Origin: Phoronis ovalis
Taxonomy: Eukaryota; Phoronida; Phoronidae
Reading direction: 5' to 3'
Length of the DNA: 14,613 bases
Assembly: GCA_028565635.1 (NCBI GenBank)
Contig: JAOXYB010024870.1
Coordinates: 1 to 14,613, forward strand
How positions within the stretch are numbered: the first letter of the stretch is position 1; each line of letters starts with the position of its first letter. The notes beneath the pieces are model-generated. The model saw only the letters and a list, made by a program, of their open reading frames with translations. It did not search any database and was not told where the DNA came from. Made by a program: the position numbers and the translations under genes. Of the stretch, positions 9,167 through 14,613 are shown in pieces.

Positions 9167-10729
9167 TTTACAACAGCTTATATGACAATGAGTATGAGTT
9201 TGTTTAATGAATGCAAGTTTCTCATAGTTTTTGTGTAAAGGCTTCTTACCAAAGCTTTGAAGTCATATTTGTATACATATCAATCATGTCAAAATTTATT
9301 TAAATTAGTTTTAAAATCATGCAAATCTTTAAATCTTTCATCCATGGCAGTTATTTTATATTGAATAATAATTTCATAATAATATTATCCTGTCTGAATA
9401 GACAAATGACATTGTGTATGTGATATGTGTCATGACTGCTGATCAGTGTCATTTGATATTTGTATATATTGAAAAGACATCTATTTAAAAGGTATTTAAG
9501 AGCTTCTATTAAACACATTTTGTCTTGTTATCTTGTGCCATATAGTGTGTTTGATCATTATATTTGAAGAATGCAGATGACTCTACTACTTAAAAATACA
9601 TGGGATGGTTCATACAAGTGACTGTTAGTAGCAGCCTCTGGAATCAGTGCTATCAAATTTCATAAGTCATTTTCAAATTTGGGAGGCTAATGCATAAAGA
9701 AAAACTGTGTCAGAGTTTGTGCAACTTGTTTGCTGGCATCTAAGTTACATAAGTCTTCTGTAAGAACAGAGATCTGATGAACAGGTTTGTTGTTATTGTT
9801 ACAGAATCAGATGACCTCATATTGTTGATTCAACTGTTAGTGGTTAAATCATTGAATTATCAAGTTTCATAATTTGGTTTCAAGTTTGGGAGCAGGCTCT
9901 GTTATAGTTTAGCTGCAGGTATAAGAATGTAACTCAATAACTGATAACCAGGATCTATGCTGCTGAAGTACAAGGAAGTGTTTTTAATTTTGATAGTTTT
10001 GAGAGTAACCCACTTGTGTTGGATGAAAAAGTAACAGTTTATTTAGGAGTGGCCTGGTGCAGGGATAAATAAAATTTGCATATACTGTGACAGGTAGAAT
10101 TTTTTTAGTAAATTCAGTGTGCTGGACAGAAATATTTATGATGTATCACAATAAACAGAATAAATGAAAAGAAGCATCAAAGGACAGTTTTAACTGCAAG
10201 ATAAGTGTTGCTAGTGGCAAATCTAAGGAGACAGTCTACTAGTGAACCATTGTATAACAATAAACAATTTATGCCACCAAAGCAGCTGGAGTATCTGTTA
10301 TTGGTCCACATAATTTTATGAATAATCTGGTGTGATTCTTGACCCTGTGGATATAGTTTTCTAGTGATGTGTATCTTCAAAATTTAATTACCACTATGTA
10401 TGGGTGTAGATTAGAGATTGGGATTGAAGACAGTTGGGTGAATGATGTTGTGGATCCATTTGAGGAAGAGTCTGAGCAAAGGTTGGTAAAAAGGCATTAT
10501 ATTTCTGTCCTGTCTATTATTAGTATTATTCAGGCCCAGATTTAAGAGGAAGGTGTTTTGGTCTGCAGTGATGTGATTAAATCATAACAGACATCCTCCC
10601 TGTTGATGAAACCACTAGGCCAATGAAGCTTCTGTATCTATACTGCCATTTAGCAATGACTTGTTTCACTGGTAATTTCAGTTCTAAAGGGAAATAAATA
10701 TTTGTTTTGTAATGTTTTCTAATTCTTAG
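9167..10729 (+). pseudogene. Degraded copy of an uncharacterised invertebrate FDGY/DTDLLVLL/LPPT/CxC family protein
   Basis: Landmarks of a long uncharacterised invertebrate protein family appear in order on one strand. They are: YLYTYQSCQNLF then KSCKSL (9266-9331), for the family's YEL..P.SLF and KS; LLISVI then a TGA where W is expected (9436-9456); YSVFDHY (9541-9561), for VFDGY; CATCLLASKL (9718-9747), for GDADLLIV; VVIVTESDDLILLI (9789-9830), for DTDLLVLL; SITDNQD then RIYAAEVQGSVF (9934-9985), for TGCDTTSRIYGIGK; LDEKVTVYLG (10013-10042), for the AGE...LYG part; MPP then EYLLLVHIIL, stop, IIW (10271-10330), for LPPT..H..R...Q..W; and a cysteine-rich tail (10623-10691). Spacing between blocks is mostly right. 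Reading needs all three frames (9239-9361 frame 2, 9436-9774 frame 1, 9777-9872 frame 3, 9941-10357 frame 2, 10581-10697 frame 3) and has many internal stops, so it cannot be translated. Function of the family is unknown to me. Identification is from recalled motifs only. Confidence 0.5.
10358..10580 (+). other. Extra segment inside the pseudogene
   Basis: In the family as I recall it, the tryptophan-containing LPPT block is followed within a few dozen residues by the leucine and cysteine-rich tail. Here about 220 bases separate them with no recognisable family residues. The segment is open in frame 1 from 10357 to a TAA at 10543-10545 (62 codons), and the translation is acidic near its middle (DSWVNDVVDPFEEES). 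It may be an insertion, family sequence too decayed to recognise, or an intron-like piece. No terminal repeats or target duplication are evident at its edges. Confidence 0.3.
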
Positions 10730-10944
10730 TTGTTTAAAAGATGGAGGCCAACATTTCCACATTATTCGAGCAACGGCAAGCACCATGTATGATTTATTGG
10801 GGTCAATATTAAACTTTCATGAATTAAATAGTGATTGCTACTTTTTGAATTTCTGGATTACCCTGTGGGTTGTATAGTTTGTTTGCTATCAAAAAACAGA
10901 TATTATTTTCACACATTCTTAGTGAAGTCGAGTGTCTACATAAA

Positions 10945-11245
10945 AATCAAGTACTCTTAAAACAGGTGCAGTTCAGACAATTTCTTTGTGATGTTTGAGT
11001 AAAATATTAGTAAAAAATTTAAAATCTTTGCTAAGCCGGGTGCATAGGTACTTTAGTATGTAGTCATAATAGTGTCTGCTTTCAGCATCGCTAATTTCAA
11101 AGTGCTCATGAAACAGGTGCAGTACCCAGCAACAGCAAAATGTTTTTTAATCGCATTATTTGAGAAAAACATTAGTGAAAACACTTTCTTCGGTCCTTAT
11201 TTGCGGTAGCATTATGAGTATATTCAGTATGTAATAATAATCTTT
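10945..11245. repeat. Diverged direct duplication, about 150-165 bp apart
   Basis: Two adjacent units share an ordered series of words. AAGTACTC..AAAACAGGTGCAG (10950-10971) matches AAGTGCTC..GAAACAGGTGCAG (11100-11122). TTTGAGTAAAATATTAGT (from 10994) matches TTTGAGAAAAACATTAGT (from 11159). GGTGCATAGGTACTTTAGTATG (from 11039) matches a similar stretch ending CAGTATG (from 11205). The offset grows from 151 to about 165 bases, so a 14-base indel lies between the first two words. This is an old tandem duplication lying just after the pseudogene. No coding potential or transposon termini were seen in it. Confidence 0.55.
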
Positions 11246-13340
11246 ATTAGTATTAAATACTTTCATCTTCAGGATCAAAGTGGAAACAGTTATGTAGTAT
11301 GTTTTAATAGCTGATAGCAATTATTATACAATGAATCAATTTGTTATTAGGAAATTTTCATGAATTATTACCAATGTCTAAAGTGGTTAGACTGTGAGTA
11401 AAATCTGTGGTACAGATTTAATTATTTTCACACTTCAGTTGTTGGCATCAAGAGCCATGGAGAGTATATCCCGAATCCAATAATTGTCATATTAAATTTA
11501 TAGCCACCAGGTGGCACCACTATGTCATACATTGGCTATTGAGGTAAAGAATATAGTGGCTACAGGTTTTCATTGTGAGACTGGTAAATGCACAATTAAT
11601 TCTTATTATGAGATAATAAAGAAATGAGTAAGAAAACATATCTTATGTCTAATATAACATTAAGACATTTAATTTTAACTGTTGATGAATTCTCCATATT
11701 GCAAATAAGTTGAATCTGGTATACCAGTTAGATTCTGTTATGCAATGAGGATAATGTTTAATACAATCCAAAATAACTTGTGCTTTGTTGAAAGATTTCC
11801 TTCTATATAGGATACAAGTACGATTTTATTGTATCATGTACATTACAATTATTTTTTTAATTATTTTAAATTAAAACGTAAAAGTTGTTAACATGTATCA
11901 TCAATCCAGGAAAATGACTCATTAAATCAACACTAACGAAGTAACAACTCGTTAGCACTCATAAACTTAATTAATACACAGGTGAATACAAACTATAATT
12001 AGTATGTGTCCTTAATATATGTTATTGACACACTTCAATCGATCTCATACAATGAAGGTAAAACAATTGTTATGAAAATCAAACAATTGTATTTACTATT
12101 GCCTAAGGACATGTCTGTATTTTGTGTACTATACTACATTTTTTTAATTGATTTAGAATATACTAGTATGGTATGCACATAGTAAATTCTGTAGTAAGCA
12201 AATACGTAATTTGATGATATTATTCTTGCATATTATCTTTATAAGTTTTGTTCTATTTCTGTTATTGTTTTGCACCTATGTTCATGTCAATTTAGCTGTT
12301 TGTATTTCTTCTGCAACAAACAATAGTATAGATTTTCAATTGCTGGTGATATTACTAGATTTTGATTTTTTTGCAAAATATTTGTCTTGCTTGCATTGCA
12401 TATAGCCATTGTCTACAACACATATCTTGTAAATTTACAAAAGTTTAAAAATAGTGATATCTACTGTAGTCAGATATGATATACTAAATAAAAGAAGCAC
12501 AGTAAAGGAGTTTGATAATAAATTTTACTCAGGTGTCACATGAATGTATTGTTGTGTATTATATCAAAGTTGTGCTTCTGGTTTCTACTATGACCACGTA
12601 AAGTATACATGATATGCTCAGAAATGAAACCATGAATTTTTTTTAGTTAATAAAATGATTATTTATAAAAAAAAATTCTTAACGCCGGATTTGATAGTGC
12701 CATATATTGGATAGTGAGCAAAGAAAACGGATTTTTGTCAATTTGTTTATTTGCAACAAAAAGTACATCATGCTAAAAAAAATTGATATAAAAAATTTCC
12801 GGAAGGACATAGCAAGTCTATAGGCAACATTAAATAGTTCTAAAATGTGATGATTTTTTATAAATTTAAAACCAGATCAAAGAGTTACAAACATGTTTTT
12901 TGTGACAATATGGCATATGTTTCATCTGATATTTCCTGATTAGAAACTGATCCATGAATCACTTTATTAATGAACAGTTAAGCAAGACCATTTATAATAT
13001 GTTTTACACTAATCCTTGTTCTTGATGAGCTGCAGATGCAATTCTCATATTTTGTGGAACATACGCTCATTATCATTTGTCACATTTGGTTGTAATTAGC
13101 TAATGTCATATGAAAATAGTAGAAAGCTTGTGTGGTGTAGTGAAATTGAAAAAAAACCTACCAGCTATGTTTGTTCTAGTCTGTAGTCCAGACTGTTTTC
13201 TGCATATTATTATTGTAATATCATTTATTATAAAATATAATATTTGGTTGTATAATATTACACATATGAGCAGAAAAATCATGTAACTCTCTAAAAAAGT
13301 GTCACTACTTGTTTTGTATATGCTATTTTGGTATATACAT
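11246..13340. other. AT-rich non-coding stretch
   Basis: Nothing gene-like is supported. Open frames at 12211-12405 (plus) and 13106-13369 (minus) are rich in phenylalanine, isoleucine, tyrosine and cysteine, as translated AT-rich DNA usually is, and carry no motif. A small CTCF-like word lies at 11504-11517 and a 12-bp palindrome CTGGTATACCAG at 11716-11727. A pair of loosely inverted words, TGCCATATATTG (12698) and CAATATGGCA (12906), brackets about 200 bases but is too short and imperfect to call a mobile element. Confidence 0.5.
11504..11517 (+). promoter_or_regulatory. CTCF-like binding word
   Basis: CCACCAGGTGGCAC closely matches the core recognised by the zinc-finger insulator protein CTCF in bilaterian animals (CCASYAGRKGGCR type). 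It is also a compact palindrome, with GCCACC and GGTGGC arms around a central A (11503-11515), and it stands out as GC-rich in AT-rich surroundings. A weaker relative, CCACCAGATGTCAG, lies at 9001-9014. A single 14-base match in 14.6 kb can be chance, and the organism is not known to me. Confidence 0.3.
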
Positions 13341-13404
13341 TGGGTGTACATTTGATACTGGGTGAACATTTGATACTGGATAAATATTTGATACTGGGTA
13401 AAAG
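13341..13404. repeat. 18-bp tandem repeat, about 3.5 copies
   Basis: The word TTTGATACTG recurs at 13351, 13369 and 13387, exactly 18 bases apart, followed each time by GG or GA and a variable GTGAACA/ATAAATA/GTAAAAG tail. A partial unit (GGGTGTACA) precedes the first. Because 18 is a multiple of three, the + strand reads as a repeated six-residue H/Y-LIL-G/D-E/K peptide, but the frame closes at once and no gene surrounds it. Copies have diverged by several bases each. Confidence 0.85.
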
Positions 13405-14500
13405 GTAATGGTGTAAACTAAAAAACATTTTGACAAGTTATAAATGAATAAGGTTTGAAAACACCCAAAAGGGACTGAGGTCAGTCTGTTTGTTCTTGTT
13501 ATGTCAATGTGATATGTGTCATTTACTGCTAACTAGTATAATAGTAACATGATGAAGGTACTGGTGGTTATAGTTTATTGCAGAAGCAACTGTTAGGGAT
13601 TTGTACTTGTGTTTGCAGTTGGTAGCTGTTTACAAATTTATTACAGTAGTAGAATTAAAAATAGTCTTTGCGAACATATGTACACAAGTCTAGCACCAAA
13701 GACACATTTGGAAAATAAAAATTGTGTAATGAAATATTTGTCAACTTGGCCAGTTGTGTTATTTAAGTTTGGCCATTTATATATAAAAAGTCTCTTCTTT
13801 GCACCTGTTTGTAATATAACTATTTTATGAATTACAAATATTATCTTTGCACTTCAGCATCCACAGTTGCATGGTGGTCTTGAAGGGTACTGTACTTAAT
13901 GATTACTGAGATTTAAAGAGATGAATATGGTAATCTTTTTAGTGTGTCAGGAATATATCATAATGGACTCCATATGTACACAGAATACATCCCCCCCCCC
14001 CAAAAAAAAATATTTCAATTGGATTATGAGTGAATTGTATTTATAATACACAAAGCAGAAATCTCTGGGTTTTTGAATATTGTCCATTTTCCAATAATTC
14101 TATTTGTTACATTATCGTATAAATTTGGACAATAATTACATTTCCATCATAAGCCATCAAAGGATATTTAATTTTGTTCAGAAACAAAAACATCTTTTGA
14201 TGTCTAATTTTTGATTGTGTTAACTTCTGTTCTGTGCTGTCTTGGGAGTTTCTACAACTGCAATGGCAATCAGATCTGGACATGTAAATAAGTGTGCTAT
14301 GTATGTATGGATGGTGTTAACAGCTTCTCTGCTTAGATTTGATTTTTTAAATGTAGAAAATCGATTTTTTAAACACTTGCTGATATTTAGAGTAAAATCT
14401 ACCAGTCGATGAATAGGCCCATTCACACTTACCACTTCAGCCTCTAATGTGTAGGTGAATAAATAGCTTCAAGGGCATTAAAATAAAGGGTCTCAAGCAA
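13405..14500. other. AT-rich non-coding stretch
   Basis: No gene is supported. The open frames at 13609-13830 (plus) and 14435-14220 (minus) show no recognisable motif and lengths expected by chance. The stretch contains the C-run/A-run at 13991-14010 and an inverted pair, TATTGTCCA (14078-14086) and TGGACAATA (14126-14134), with a 39-base loop. Confidence 0.5.
13991..14010. repeat. C11-A9 homopolymer junction
   Basis: Eleven C residues are followed directly by nine A residues. This is the longest G/C homopolymer in the window and the length is a likely site of polymerase slippage or sequencing error. Confidence 0.9.
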
Positions 14501-14503
14501 AAG

Positions 14504-14613
14504 TTAATCCTCCTCCTGAGGTGGATTAACTTAAAATTAATCCTCCTCCTGAGGTGGATTAACTTAAAATTAATCCTCCTCCTGAGGTGGATTAACTTAA
14601 AATTAATCCTCCT
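14504..14613. repeat. 33-bp palindromic minisatellite, open at the right edge
   Basis: A 33-base unit starts at 14504, 14537, 14570 and 14603, giving three complete copies with no mismatch between them and eleven bases of a fourth cut by the window end. Each unit is mostly a near-perfect palindrome: TTAATCC, T, CCTC, CT, GAGG, T, GGATTAA, with a single T-T mismatch, followed by a short CTTAAAA spacer. In the first copy the arms extend to ten bases (AAGTTAATCC at 14501 with GGATTAACTT ending 14532). The identity of the copies implies recent expansion or homogenisation. The total array length is unknown. Confidence 0.95.

Noticed and set aside
9785-9803. Apparent splice acceptor TTTGTTGTTATTGTTACAG before the DTDLLVLL-like block
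   Set aside because: The same bases translate as FVVIVT, matching the family's own residues before the acidic motif, so the pyrimidine tract is better read as coding remnant than as an intron end.
10177-10786. Minus-strand open frames at 10380-10177 and 10786-10577
   Set aside because: They lie opposite the recognisable + strand pseudogene blocks and are shadow frames.
12698-12915. Possible small inverted-repeat element bounded by TGCCATATATTG and CAATATGGCA
   Set aside because: The arms differ by a 2-base indel, do not extend, and no target-site duplication flanks them.
1-14613. tRNA, rRNA, CRISPR, riboswitch, and intact transposase or reverse-transcriptase genes
   Set aside because: I looked for tRNA T-arm words, regularly spaced repeats, and continuous catalytic-domain frames on both strands and found none that hold up.

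Overview
The window reads as AT-rich, mostly non-coding nuclear DNA from a eukaryote, most likely an invertebrate animal. By eye about two thirds of the bases are A or T. Stop codons crowd all six frames, there are no operons or ribosome-binding-site-led genes, and simple repeats and short palindromes are scattered throughout. I see no rRNA, tRNA, CRISPR array, bacterial gene or intact transposase. At this composition open frames of 60 to 90 codons are expected by chance, so most open stretches here are not treated as genes.

The main content is on the + strand at about 9167-10729. There, short peptide blocks lie in the same order as the conserved landmarks of a large uncharacterised invertebrate protein family. 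I know that family from its FDGY, GDADLLIV, DTDLLVLL, GCDTTS-R-YGIGK, LPPT...H..R...Q..W and C-terminal cysteine-rich landmarks. The blocks are broken by in-frame stops, frame changes and extra sequence, so this looks like a degraded pseudogene, possibly a dispersed copy. The identification rests on my memory of family motifs and has not been searched.

Layout: 1-200 is a less AT-rich edge with repeated CCGGACGTTT words in both orientations. 201-4494 is AT-rich non-coding DNA with several hairpins. 4495-4764 is a stop-free 89-codon frame behind a plausible 3' splice site, perhaps a terminal exon. 4765-9166 is non-coding apart from weak coding-like patches and a pyrimidine tandem repeat at 8105. 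9167-10729 is the pseudogene. 10945-11245 is a diverged direct duplication, and 11504 carries a CTCF-like word. 13341 carries an 18-bp tandem repeat and 13991 a C-run/A-run. From 14504 to the right edge a 33-bp palindromic minisatellite begins and runs out of the window.

No set of genes here works together as a pathway. The window is best understood as intergenic, intronic or long-3'UTR DNA carrying one decayed protein-coding copy and several small repeat systems.
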